A program made the translations under genes and the position numbers. Shown here piece by piece: positions 9,578-18,562 of a DNA stretch of 33,389 nt. How positions within the stretch are numbered: the first letter of the stretch is position 1; each line of letters starts with the position of its first letter. Source of the stretch: an uncultured Pedosphaera sp. (lineage in GTDB: Bacteria > Verrucomicrobiota > Verrucomicrobiia > Limisphaerales > Pedosphaeraceae); NCBI GenBank assembly GCA_903930565.1, contig CAIYZC010000234.1, forward strand, positions 1-33,389, read 5' to 3'. The notes below the pieces were generated by a model that saw nothing but the letters and a program-made list of their open reading frames with translations, did no database searches and was not told where the DNA came from.

Positions 9578-10840
9578 TCAATAATCGCGGGAAAACCGCC
9601 AAGGAAAGGTGTCGCCCGTGATGCTGAGAAAATCCCCTTCGACCACGGCGTCCAAAGCACCCCGGCTACCCAATTCCAGCACGTATTTGCCCCCGCCGGC
9701 GGAGGACCACTTCCCCTGAATGTCACTGTGCTCAATGGTAAAGGTGGGCTGGGCAGGCTGGGCGGGGACGCCCTTTGCCGCCGGCGTGGCCGGGCGGGCG
9801 GGACCGGGCTTGACGGTGCCCAAGTTCTTCATAACCAAGGCTTTGTCCGGGGAGGCCATCAAGGTGGCGGTTTGGAGGGTGCTGGTGACCGCGAACTTGC
9901 GTTTGTCCATGTCCTTGGAACTGAGGTCGGGATTTGCCCGGCGGATCATTCCCAGCGTACCGTTCAAATCAAAGGTCCAGCGGCCCAGAATCGTTTCGGC
10001 ATCATACTTGGCGGAATGGCCGGTGCGCAGGAACGCTTGGAAATCATGCAAGTCCGGCGCCACCGTTTTCCAGATCGTCCGCAACAGGTCCGGGTTGTTC
10101 CAGATCCCCTGCACCCGGTGATATTCCAAAATCTGGCTGAAGGGCGGCTGTTTCAAGCGCAGTTGACTGAACTCCAAATCCTTGCCGATCTCCTGAAATT
10201 CGCCGGTTTGCCCCAAGGTCAAAAAGCCGGGGTAACGGGTGAGGCGGCTCTCCGCAAGCGGGTTGCGATGGAGCAAAGCGACGGTATCGACCACGTCGTA
10301 ATAATCGGCGGGCACCGGATCCAGCGCCGCGGCGATCTTGGACAGTCCACTGGTTTCCATCCCCTTGCCCAGCCCATTAAGCATTTTGGTGAAGAGGCCG
10401 GCGGATTCATCGGCGTATAATTGGCTGGTGGCATAACTCAGGCTGTAGACGGGAACGCTGGCCAGGATCAAATACAACATGCCATTGGCCAGGCCGATGG
10501 CCAGCCCCAGGCGGTGGTTCACCCGCTCGAACATCGCCATGCGCAAATCCCCGGCCTTGTATTTGTAATACACATCCACCTTTTGGAACACCGCCCGGCC
10601 CGTGAGCTTGCAAGCGGTCAGGACCAAGGCAAACGCCAGCAGCGGCCCCAACGCCCACTGCCAAAGCGGGTCCTTGACCCACATCGCCACCAAGGGCGTC
10701 AGCAAGTGGCCCAGCGGCATGGCGAGCACCGCACCGAGCAGCAACCCGAAAAAGGCAAAAGCGGCGCGTACCGCCCCGAAATTGAACGCCACCACCCCCA
10801 CGGACGCCAGCAACAGCACTGCGAAAATCCAGATTAACAT
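9578..10840 (-). CDS. CvpA family membrane protein with long C-terminal region
   Basis: MLIWIFAVLLLASVGVVAFNFGAVRAAFAFFGLLLGAVLAMPLGHLLTPL...LGPLLAFALVLTACKLTGRAVF, i.e. several N-terminal TM helices typical of CvpA. ATG at 10838-10840. Confidence 0.75.
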   Translation of the reverse strand: MLIWIFAVLLLASVGVVAFNFGAVRAAFAFFGLLLGAVLAMPLGHLLTPLVAMWVKDPLWQWALGPLLAFALVLTACKLTGRAVFQKVDVYYKYKAGDLRMAMFERVNHRLGLAIGLANGMLYLILASVPVYSLSYATSQLYADESAGLFTKMLNGLGKGMETSGLSKIAAALDPVPADYYDVVDTVALLHRNPLAESRLTRYPGFLTLGQTGEFQEIGKDLEFSQLRLKQPPFSQILEYHRVQGIWNNPDLLRTIWKTVAPDLHDFQAFLRTGHSAKYDAETILGRWTFDLNGTLGMIRRANPDLSSKDMDKRKFAVTSTLQTATLMASPDKALVMKNLGTVKPGPARPATPAAKGVPAQPAQPTFTIEHSDIQGKWSSAGGGKYVLELGSRGALDAVVEGDFLSITGDTFPWRFSRDY

Positions 10841-10923
10841 TCCACCAAATTAGCCGGAGGGGGCGCGGAAATCACGAAAAAAATTGGGATTTGCACCCGC
10901 CCGCTCCCCCTCTATGATCCGGC

Positions 10924-11514
10924 ATGACTGGCTCCCATCATCGCGCGGTCTTTTTGGACCGGGACGGCACCCTGATCGCGGAAAAGGAATACCTGCATCG
11001 CCCGGAGGGGGTGGAGATTTTTCCCGGGGTCGGCGACGCCTTGCGCGCCCTCCAGGCCGCGGGTTTCCGACTCTTCATCGTCACCAACCAATCCGGCATC
11101 GGCCGCGGCTACTTCACCACCGCCGACATGGAGGCCGTGCACCGGCGGTTGCTGGGCGATTTGGCCCGCGAAGGCGTGGCGTTTGACCGCGTGTATCATG
11201 CGCCCGAGGCGCCCGACCAACCCAGCCGCGGACGGAAGCCGTCCCCGCAGTTTCTCCACGACGCCCGGGACGAATTCGGCGTGGATCTTGGCCGCAGCTA
11301 CATGATCGGGGACAAGCTGTTGGATCTGGAATGCGGTTGGAACGCCGGGGTGGCGCGCAGCCTTCTGGTGCGCACCGGCTATGGCGCCGAATTGGAGCGG
11401 CAAGCCCCCGCCGCGCTCGCGCGCGCCACGGTGGTGGCGGATGTGCCGGCGGCCGCCGCTTGGATTCTGGCCGCCGACGCCACCCCGAATGGCGGCGAAC
11501 ATTTCCCAAAATAA
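10924..11514 (+). CDS. gmhB: HAD-IIIA phosphatase, D-glycero-beta-D-manno-heptose 1,7-bisphosphate 7-phosphatase-like
   Basis: AVFLDRDGTLIAEKEYLHRPEGVEIFPGVGDALRALQAAGFRLFIVTNQSGIGRGYFT...GRKPSPQFLHDARDEFGVDLGRSYMIGDKLLDLECGWNAG. Strong GmhB/HisB-N-like motifs, but the Cys-zinc-loop region is not obviously canonical. Confidence 0.8.
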   Translation: MTGSHHRAVFLDRDGTLIAEKEYLHRPEGVEIFPGVGDALRALQAAGFRLFIVTNQSGIGRGYFTTADMEAVHRRLLGDLAREGVAFDRVYHAPEAPDQPSRGRKPSPQFLHDARDEFGVDLGRSYMIGDKLLDLECGWNAGVARSLLVRTGYGAELERQAPAALARATVVADVPAAAAWILAADATPNGGEHFPK

Positions 11515-11607
11515 AGGTTGCTTTCCCGTCAAAAACGGCCATTTTTTAGACTAGTTGAGAAGCACCCCACCGATGTCCAAGCTCCCCCCGGGTGACCTCC
11601 TAATTTA

Positions 11608-12090
11608 ATGAACAACCGATTATATGTGGAAAACCTCCCCGTGACCGCCACGGAGAGCAGTGTGCGTGAACTTTTTGCCCGTTGCGGTGCGGTGACGGAT
11701 GTGAAGATGGTCCTCGACCCCGCCACCGGCCGCCCCCGTGGGCGGGCCTTTGTCACTTTGGCCACCCCCGAACTGGCCGCGGGCGCGCTCAAGACCATGT
11801 CCGGGTTCAGTTTTGAGGGCCGCCACTTGGTGGTCAACATGGCCCGCCCGATCGAAGACCGGCCCAGCGGTTTGATCGGCCACGGATTTGAAGCCGACCA
11901 CAGCACGGATGCTGGCAAGGCCCCCGAGCGGTCCGGGCGTCCGCCCCGCGCCCCCCGCCCATCGGGCGGCCGGTCGCACCGCCACAAAAGCAGTTCGCCC
12001 AAGACGGCCCACGCCCGTTCCGGCTCCGTGGCCCCCGCCGGCCCCCGCGGCCCGAAGCGCCAAGGCCCCCGTCCGCCCCGCGCCCGGTGA
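11608..12090 (+). CDS. RRM-domain RNA-binding protein with basic/Pro-rich tail
   Basis: NRLYVENLPVTATESSVRELFARCGAVTDVKMVLDPATGRPRGRAFVTLATPELAAGALKTMSGFSFEGRHLVVNMARP, with an RNP2-like motif (LYVENL) and RNP1-like motif (RGRAFVTL). Confidence 0.92.
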   Translation: MNNRLYVENLPVTATESSVRELFARCGAVTDVKMVLDPATGRPRGRAFVTLATPELAAGALKTMSGFSFEGRHLVVNMARPIEDRPSGLIGHGFEADHSTDAGKAPERSGRPPRAPRPSGGRSHRHKSSSPKTAHARSGSVAPAGPRGPKRQGPRPPRAR

Positions 12091-12159
12091 TGATTGGATG
12101 AGCCGGACGGCCCCAACAAAAGGCCGCGACCCGGCGCCCGGCCACGCAACCCCCCATCC

Positions 12160-12675
12160 ATGGCCATGGCGCTAAACCCAATGCCCGCCGTGTTGGTGGT
12201 CGAAGACGATGACGACGACGTTTTCTTTCTCCGCCGCGCCTTTCGCCAGGCGGGGATCACCCACGCCTTTCATCGGGTGCGCGACGGAGAAGAAGGCCGC
12301 CACTATCTGTTGGGCCATCCACCCTTCGATGACCGCCACCTTCATCCCTTCCCCTGTCTGGTCCTGCTGGACTTGAAATTGCCCCGGCGCGACGGCTTCG
12401 AACTGTTGGAATCCGTCCGCGCCGAGCCCGCCCTCCGGCGCTTGCCGCTCATTGTTCTGTCTTCCTCCAAGGAGTCCGTGGACGTTAATCGCGCGTACGC
12501 CGCCGGCGCGAATTGTTATTTGGTCAAACCGCTGCGCTTCGAAGACCTGCTCGAGCTCATGCGGAAGTTCCGGGCTTTTTGGTTGGAAAGCGCCCACCTG
12601 CCCGGCGGCTTCCCGGTCTCGGATGGCGGCAAAACCCCCGAGCCCGCCGCGGGAGCGGAACGGGACGGGGGCTGA
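12160..12675 (+). CDS. Response regulator receiver protein (single REC domain, Rcp1-like)
   Basis: VLVVEDDDDDVFFLRRAFRQAG...CLVLLDLKLPRRDGFELLESVRAEPALRRLPLIVLSSSKESVDVNRAYAAGANCYLVKPLRFEDL. ATG at 12160. Confidence 0.93.
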   Translation: MAMALNPMPAVLVVEDDDDDVFFLRRAFRQAGITHAFHRVRDGEEGRHYLLGHPPFDDRHLHPFPCLVLLDLKLPRRDGFELLESVRAEPALRRLPLIVLSSSKESVDVNRAYAAGANCYLVKPLRFEDLLELMRKFRAFWLESAHLPGGFPVSDGGKTPEPAAGAERDGG

Positions 12676-12698
12676 CCGCCGCGGGAGGTTGGCCGGGC

Positions 12699-13076
12699 TC
12701 AACGCCAGCCGCCGCCGAAATAAACGTGGCGACCGGCCCGGAATTCATAATGCGGCCCGTACCAACGCACCCCGGCGCGCGGCGGCCGGCCATAATATCC
12801 GCGATGCCAGATCCAACGTCCCTCCCACACCCAAGCCCCGGGAATCCATACGAATTCCGGTCCGGGGGCCGCGATTTGGACCTCCACCGGCGGTGGGGGC
12901 GGCGGGGCGGAGACAATGATTTCACCCGTGGCCGGCGGCGGTGGCGGGGGTTGGGCGTAAACGGGGGGCGGCGGATCGTAGCGATACGGGGTCCCCACGC
13001 GCACGGCGCAGCCGGCCAAGCCCGCCGCCGTGGCGGCGACCAGGCTGAATTTAACAACTGATTGATAAATCTTCAT
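12699..13076 (-). CDS. Small Pro-rich lipoprotein, YXWGXW-repeat-like
   Basis: MKIYQSVVKFSLVAATAAGLAGCAVRVG (lipobox LAGC), a Pro-rich linker, then PEFVWIPGAWVWEGRWIWHRGYYGRPP. ATG at 13074-13076. Confidence 0.7.
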   Translation of the reverse strand: MKIYQSVVKFSLVAATAAGLAGCAVRVGTPYRYDPPPPVYAQPPPPPPATGEIIVSAPPPPPPVEVQIAAPGPEFVWIPGAWVWEGRWIWHRGYYGRPPRAGVRWYGPHYEFRAGRHVYFGGGWR

Positions 13077-13107
13077 ACCATAAGTTAGACGAACTGAACC
13101 GCTCCCC

Positions 13108-13944
13108 CTATTCAGCCGCCGCCCTTGGCAGGCCGGATCGGCCGCCGGACACGACTTGGCGCAAGTGGAAGTGTTCGCCGGTAACATAACCGTGGGCGAG
13201 CGCGCCCGCCATGAAGCTTTTCGCCCGCGTGACGGCCGTGGGAAGATCGCAGCCGGCCGCCAGCCCGGCGGTGATCGCGGCCGCGTACGTGCAGCCCGTA
13301 CCGTGGGTCCGCAGTCCCGGAATCATGGGCGCGGTCAGGAGCAACTCTTCCCGGCCGTCAAAGAAAATATCCGCCGCTTCCCGCCCCCCCGGCAGATGGC
13401 CGCCCTTCACCAAGGCCGCGCAGCCGTAGCGACCGTGCAACCCCCGCGCCGCGGCCCGCATGTCCTCCAAGGTTTCCGGGCGCCGCCCCAACAACACCGC
13501 CACCTCGTCCAGATTGGGCGTGACCAGCGTCGCCCGCGGCAGCAAATGCCGTTGCAGCTCCCGGATGCCGGCCGCCGCGAGCAGCCGGGCGCCGCTCGTG
13601 GCCACCATCACGGGGTCGACCACGAGTGGCGTGCCGGGCAGGGCATCGGCCAGCGCCGCCACCACCGCGCGGACCAGGGCGGCCGAATGCAGCATCCCGG
13701 TTTTCACCGCGGCCGGGGCCAGGGCTTCGGCCACCACCAGGATTTGGGCCCGCACCATGGCCGGTCGGCAGGCTTGCACCGCCGCCACGCGGTCCGGGTT
13801 CTGCGCCGTCACGCAGGTAATGGCGCACGCCCCGTGGACCCCGAGTGCCGCGAAGGTCTTCAAATCGGCGGCGATTCCCGCCCCGCCCCCGCTGTCCGAG
13901 CCGGCAATTGTGAGGGCCACCGGCCATTGGCCTTTTGTTGTCAT
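13108..13944 (-). CDS. thiD: Bifunctional hydroxymethylpyrimidine kinase/phosphomethylpyrimidine kinase
   Basis: VALTIAGSDSGGGAGIAADLKTFAALGVHGACAITCVTAQNP...VVDPVMVATSGARLL...LVTPNLDEVAVLLG...LRTHGTGCTYAAAITAGLA. Confidence 0.95.
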   Translation of the reverse strand: MTTKGQWPVALTIAGSDSGGGAGIAADLKTFAALGVHGACAITCVTAQNPDRVAAVQACRPAMVRAQILVVAEALAPAAVKTGMLHSAALVRAVVAALADALPGTPLVVDPVMVATSGARLLAAAGIRELQRHLLPRATLVTPNLDEVAVLLGRRPETLEDMRAAARGLHGRYGCAALVKGGHLPGGREAADIFFDGREELLLTAPMIPGLRTHGTGCTYAAAITAGLAAGCDLPTAVTRAKSFMAGALAHGYVTGEHFHLRQVVSGGRSGLPRAAAE

Positions 13945-14045
13945 GCGTTGAGTCTACCGCCCCGCCGCCGATTGTCAGGTCCCAAAGCCGGCCCCGTGTC
14001 CGCGGCCTCCCGCCAGCCGGAGGTCCCGACGGGTGGCCACGTACG

Positions 14046-14078
14046 CAAAAAGGAGACCGGGGTCGCCCCCGGTCTCCT
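14046..14078 (-). terminator. Rho-independent terminator of the LamG/PA14 gene
   Basis: AGGAGACCGGGG-TCGC-CCCCGGTCTCCT is a perfect 12-bp stem with 4-nt loop (14051-14078). A flanking A-run (14047-14051) reads as TTTTT on the minus strand, 26 nt past the stop at 14105. Confidence 0.88.
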
Positions 14079-14104
14079 GTGGGTCGCTCAAACCGACGCC
14101 GAAC

Positions 14105-17100
14105 TTATTCCACCAAGCGGTAGAAAGTGTGCGCGGTGTTGTTGGCCGGCACCACGATCGGATTCGGGTTGCCCGCCACCGGGGTCCAGGTCTTCAAGTC
14201 CGTGGACTGCAACACGGTGGCTTGGTAGCCGATCCACGGCAGGCGGAAGGTCCCGCCGGAGACCGTGGGCACACCGAAGTACGGCGCAGGCACGGGTTGG
14301 TAGGACGACAGGTACATGCCCGGAATGGGGGTGAGTTTCGACGCGACGGTCGTGTCGGTCGAGAGGCGCCAGGCCACTTTGACGTAATCGCCGCCGCCCC
14401 CCTCGATGTGGAGGGCGCGGATGAAGTAGGACTGCCCGGCCACGAGGTCGATCGGCTGGGAGGTGTAGGTCGGGGCGGGGGAGTTGGTCGGCTCGGTGAA
14501 GCCGTGGCAGCAGCTGTTGTCATACGCGATCACCTGCAAGTTGCCGGGAGTGGCGTCCGTGCTCAGGTCGAGCTCGGAAGCATCGTCGCCGGCCAGGAAG
14601 AACGTGTAGGCACCGGAAACGGCGGGGGTGATCCAGCCGGAAACCACGTCGCCGTAGTTGTCGCCCAAGGAACCGAAGGCGCCGTTGTTGTTGATATCCC
14701 CGCCGGTGAGGGCGCTGGAATCAAACGAAGTGAAGTAGGCGTTGGTCTCCGGCGCGTTCGGGTAGATGGTGCTGCCCGTGAGCGGGGTGACTCCGGAGGT
14801 GGTGCTCACCCCGGGATCCAAGTAGTAGTAATCCCACGCCACGGCCCCGCTGGTGAGCAGCGGCGCACGGAAGTAGGTGGGAGTCGGGGCGGTGCTGTTG
14901 GGCGTGCCGGCCTGGTCCATGACGCCGGAAACCGTGACGGCGTATTTTTGACCGGGGGTCAGCCCGGCGGTTTGGAGATAAACCGTACGCCAATCGGCGC
15001 CGAGGGAGCGGGCGGCGAGGTCGCTGCCCACCGACACGCCCAGGATGTTGACCGCGGGCGTGAAGCTATAGTTCGCGGCAATGCCGGCGGAATTCACGTT
15101 GAGGCGCTTGTTGAACAGCAGCTTCACCAGGTAGGGGCCGCCGTTGGGCCCGGGGGTGCCCAGAGCCGTGGCGGCGAGCACCGCGGGCTTGTTGGTGTCG
15201 GGGAGCACGACGACCCGCACCGTGAGGGAGGTCGCCCCGCCGAGGGGGTTGGAGATCACGACGTTGTATTGACCCGCGTCGGCCAAGGTCGCTTGGGTGA
15301 TCGTCAGGGTGCTGTTGGTGACGTCGTTGGGATAGTGGGCGGTGCCATCGTTGTTGGAGGCGTCGGCCAGGGCGCCATTGTTGATTTGCCACTGGTAGCT
15401 GTTGGGCAGACCCTTGGCCCCGACCTTCAAGGTGATCGTGTCACCTTCCACCGCCGTGACCCCCACGGGTTGATTGGTGATGGTGGTCGGCAGGTAGTTC
15501 ACGGCGTAATGCGCCAGGATGCGATCCGGGCTGAGGACGTAGTTATAAAACGCCACGTCGGCGATGGAGCCATTGAAATAATGGGTGTTGTCGCCGCGGG
15601 CGCCGATGTAAAACGGAGTCACCACGTCGGGCGTAATGGTCACCCCGCCATTGTTGTCCGGGCTGGCGAGGGCGCCGTTCACGTACTCAATAATCTTGGT
15701 TCCGTCATAGACGCCGACCACATGATTCCATGAACCCACGGCGGGCACGCCGTTGTCGCCATCGATCTGGCTGTAGCCCCCACCCGAGGCGGTGTGGAAT
15801 TCCCAACCCGGATAGTTGCCATCCAAGTAGAATTCATAGCCGCCGGTCCGGCCGGGGCGGTCCATGGAGCCCACGGGCACATAGAAGCCGTAGGCCGCGG
15901 GCGCGGCCCAGAATTCAATGGTGAAGGGCCCGGAAGGATTGAGCACCGGGGTGAGCGGGCCGACGGCTTTGCCGTTGGAACCGTTGAATTGGATGGCCGT
16001 GCCGGATTCACCGTTGAAAGCGGGCACGCCGAGGGTGTAACCACCGGAGAGCGTGGCGTCATTGAAACCGGCGGAATCCGTGACGGTCGTGCCGCTGGTT
16101 TCCGAGAGCCGCCAGAAGGCGGTCGGATGGTCGGCCAGGGCGGTGGCGGCGTAGCCCGCGGGCGGGGCCGCCGCGGTCAGGATGATGGGGGCGGTGCTGG
16201 CGAAGCCGTAGGCGTTTTGGACCGTGAGTTGGTAGGTCGTGGTGGCGGTCACGTTGGAGAGCGCCAGATTGGCGCCGGTGGCGCCCGCGATGGGGCTGCC
16301 ATTGGCGGTCCACTGGTAGGTCAAGGGCAGGGTGCCGTTGAACTTCGTCACCAACACCGGCGAGGCGCCCGCCAGGATGGTGCGCGAGGCGGGAGCGGAT
16401 ACCAAGCTCGGCGGGGCGGTGTTGGTGCCGTAGAAATACTTGGAGTAATGCTGCTGAATGATGTTTTGCGAGAGGGCGTTGGTGTAAATGGCCAATTCGT
16501 CCACCGTGCCGGCCCAAAGATTGTTGGTCGCACTGGTGCCTTGGCTGCCGATCCACAGTGGGGCGCCGGCGTTGTTCCCGCCGAGGCCGCCGGTCAGCAC
16601 GTTCGTGCCGAGGTTCGCGCCGTTCACGAAGGCGGTGAGGTTATAGCCCCCGTTGAGCACCAAGGCGACATGCGTCAATTTGCCGACCAGGCCGCCGGGC
16701 ACGATCCAACTCACGCTGTCCCCGTTGTCATCCACAAAGGTCAGGTTGTTGCCATCGCCAGTCGCGCCGATCGCGTAATTCTGCCCCGGACCACCGTCCT
16801 GATTTTCGGACAAGATAAAGGCGGAGGAGCCCAACGCCGCACTCTGGCTCACCAGGAACTCAATCGTGCCCGCGCCGTTGGGAAACTCAAAGGCCGGATT
16901 GTTGGGAATCTGCACGTCGCCGTTCTGATTGAACAGGAGCGAGCGCGCGCCGAAGGTGGTGTTCGTCCGGCCGTCGAAGCTGGCGCCGTTTTCCAGCACC
17001 CCGTCATGGCTGCCGTCCTTGGTGTTGACCACCACCGAGCCGCTGTCGCCGTCCACCGGGAAATATCCCGCCAGGGAGGTCTCAGCATTGATCGCGGAGC

Positions 17101-18160
17101 GATAGGCGTTCACGTTGGCGGCGTTCGGGGTCACCACGGTGAGCGTGGCCACGGAACTGGTGAGAGCCTTTCCATGCAAATCGGTCACCACCGCTTTGAA
17201 GGTGCCGCCGCTGTCCGCGGTGGCGACCGTGTTCAAATAGTAGCCGGGGAGCGTGGCGCCGGGCAGCACCGACGTGCCGCGATACCATTGATAAAGGAGC
17301 GAGTTGTCGAAGGAGGGATTGACCGAGTAGGTCACCGCGCCACCGTTCCAGACGATCGCGTTCTGGGGCTGGCCGATCAGGTTGGGGCCCGCGGGGCGCA
17401 GCAACAGGTCGTTGGTGCTGAAGGCGCCGGCGGCAAACGTGAACATGCGCGCTTCGTCCAAATAGCCGAAATAGGCGGAGTTATCGTTCGGAGTGCCGAT
17501 GTAGGCATCGCCGGCCGAGGGGGTGGCGTTGCCGGTATCGCTCGGGCCGCAGGGCACGCCGTTGGTGTAGAAGGTGGTGACCCCGCCGACGTTCACGATC
17601 GCCAAATGCATCCAGCGATTCGTGTCAATGGGCGCCGGGGAGCCCACGGTCAACCCCGTGCCGAGCAGCACGGCGTCAATGTAGGACGGGCTGCCGTCCG
17701 AGGGCGCGTTGATGCGCAAAGTGACGCCCCCGGATTGGCCGGAGGAGAAAATCCAGCCGCCGCTGCCGCCGGCAATGCCGTTATCCTGGGGCATCGCCCA
17801 AATTTCAATGCCGTAATTCTGCGCGGGCGGGTTGTACCCCAAGCCCCACATGGCGCTCTGACGCTTGCCGCCAACACCGACGCCGACTTGGATGCATTCC
17901 GTGCTGCTGTAGGCGGTCGTGCCCAAGGGGCCGCCCGCGCCGTTGTTAACCGGGTTGGCGGCGAACAGGCCACCCGTGGACGGACGGGTGGAAAAGGCGG
18001 AACCAAAAGCGCGATTGTTGCCGCTGGAGTCCGCGATCGGCTGGGTGCTGTCCAGATGCCACCAGCCCTGCACCGTGACCGATGCGGAGCTGGTCATCAC
18101 GGTGCCGCAAAGGCAGGTGATGGCCGCTAAGAGACGAGTTTTCATAGGGATCGATTTCAT
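14105..18160 (-). CDS. Large secreted protein with LamG (concanavalin-like), Ig-like and PA14 domains and C-terminal 'FYRLV' tail
   Basis: Signal peptide MKSIPMKTRLLAAITCLCGTVMTSSASV. LamG motifs (HLDSTQPIADSSG; GTIEFLVSQ; FTIEFWAAP...YFNGSIADVAFYN). Ig-like segments (LTVRVVVLPD). PA14-like WDYYYLDPGVS...SGWITPAVSGAYTFFLAGDDASELDLS. C-terminus YQATVLQSTDLKTWTPV...HTFYRLVE. Confidence 0.88.
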   Translation of the reverse strand: MKSIPMKTRLLAAITCLCGTVMTSSASVTVQGWWHLDSTQPIADSSGNNRAFGSAFSTRPSTGGLFAANPVNNGAGGPLGTTAYSSTECIQVGVGVGGKRQSAMWGLGYNPPAQNYGIEIWAMPQDNGIAGGSGGWIFSSGQSGGVTLRINAPSDGSPSYIDAVLLGTGLTVGSPAPIDTNRWMHLAIVNVGGVTTFYTNGVPCGPSDTGNATPSAGDAYIGTPNDNSAYFGYLDEARMFTFAAGAFSTNDLLLRPAGPNLIGQPQNAIVWNGGAVTYSVNPSFDNSLLYQWYRGTSVLPGATLPGYYLNTVATADSGGTFKAVVTDLHGKALTSSVATLTVVTPNAANVNAYRSAINAETSLAGYFPVDGDSGSVVVNTKDGSHDGVLENGASFDGRTNTTFGARSLLFNQNGDVQIPNNPAFEFPNGAGTIEFLVSQSAALGSSAFILSENQDGGPGQNYAIGATGDGNNLTFVDDNGDSVSWIVPGGLVGKLTHVALVLNGGYNLTAFVNGANLGTNVLTGGLGGNNAGAPLWIGSQGTSATNNLWAGTVDELAIYTNALSQNIIQQHYSKYFYGTNTAPPSLVSAPASRTILAGASPVLVTKFNGTLPLTYQWTANGSPIAGATGANLALSNVTATTTYQLTVQNAYGFASTAPIILTAAAPPAGYAATALADHPTAFWRLSETSGTTVTDSAGFNDATLSGGYTLGVPAFNGESGTAIQFNGSNGKAVGPLTPVLNPSGPFTIEFWAAPAAYGFYVPVGSMDRPGRTGGYEFYLDGNYPGWEFHTASGGGYSQIDGDNGVPAVGSWNHVVGVYDGTKIIEYVNGALASPDNNGGVTITPDVVTPFYIGARGDNTHYFNGSIADVAFYNYVLSPDRILAHYAVNYLPTTITNQPVGVTAVEGDTITLKVGAKGLPNSYQWQINNGALADASNNDGTAHYPNDVTNSTLTITQATLADAGQYNVVISNPLGGATSLTVRVVVLPDTNKPAVLAATALGTPGPNGGPYLVKLLFNKRLNVNSAGIAANYSFTPAVNILGVSVGSDLAARSLGADWRTVYLQTAGLTPGQKYAVTVSGVMDQAGTPNSTAPTPTYFRAPLLTSGAVAWDYYYLDPGVSTTSGVTPLTGSTIYPNAPETNAYFTSFDSSALTGGDINNNGAFGSLGDNYGDVVSGWITPAVSGAYTFFLAGDDASELDLSTDATPGNLQVIAYDNSCCHGFTEPTNSPAPTYTSQPIDLVAGQSYFIRALHIEGGGGDYVKVAWRLSTDTTVASKLTPIPGMYLSSYQPVPAPYFGVPTVSGGTFRLPWIGYQATVLQSTDLKTWTPVAGNPNPIVVPANNTAHTFYRLVE

Positions 18161-18418
18161 GTAGAACCGACGGGAGAAACGGCCGCCGCGAAGCGGCGGG
18201 GTCAACGCCGGATTTAGTGAGTTTGACGTTTGCTTAATGAACTGGCTTTCATGCAATCCGCCAACGCCGCCGCCGAGAGCGGTGGCTTGGCCGAATCACG
18301 ACGGTGTGCCGGCGTACGGCACGAAGCGGACACGCCCCCGGGGGCTCTTGTCGTCGGCTCCGCACAATGGCACTGTCGCAATTTCCGCTATCGTGGAGCG
18401 TCCGCCACCCGAAGTAAA

Positions 18419-18430
18419 GCCAAATTTGGC
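18419..18430. repeat. 12-bp perfect palindrome GCCAAATTTGGC in a divergent intergenic region
   Basis: Read directly at the 18420/18421 line junction. It lies between the divergent starts at 18160 (-) and 18563 (+). Confidence 0.6.
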
Positions 18431-18562
18431 AATCCGGCGGGGCACGCCATACGGTTTAGACCGGGGGGCGTCATCCCACGGCGACGCGTTTGCGCTTGCC
18501 GGCAAAGCCCGAACGGGGAAAATTGTAAAAGCCGCGGGCGTTGTCCTTCCCGGCTTGATCAT

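Noticed and set aside
11526-11547. Possible terminator CCGT-CAAAA-ACGG followed by TTTTTT after gmhB
   Set aside because: Stem of only 4 bp; position is suggestive but too weak to list as a feature.
14033-18130. Two long plus-strand ORFs (14033..15733 and 15794..18130) opposite the LamG/PA14 gene
   Set aside because: Gly/Val/Arg-rich shadow frames with no recognisable domain; the minus strand has the signal peptide, domains and terminator.
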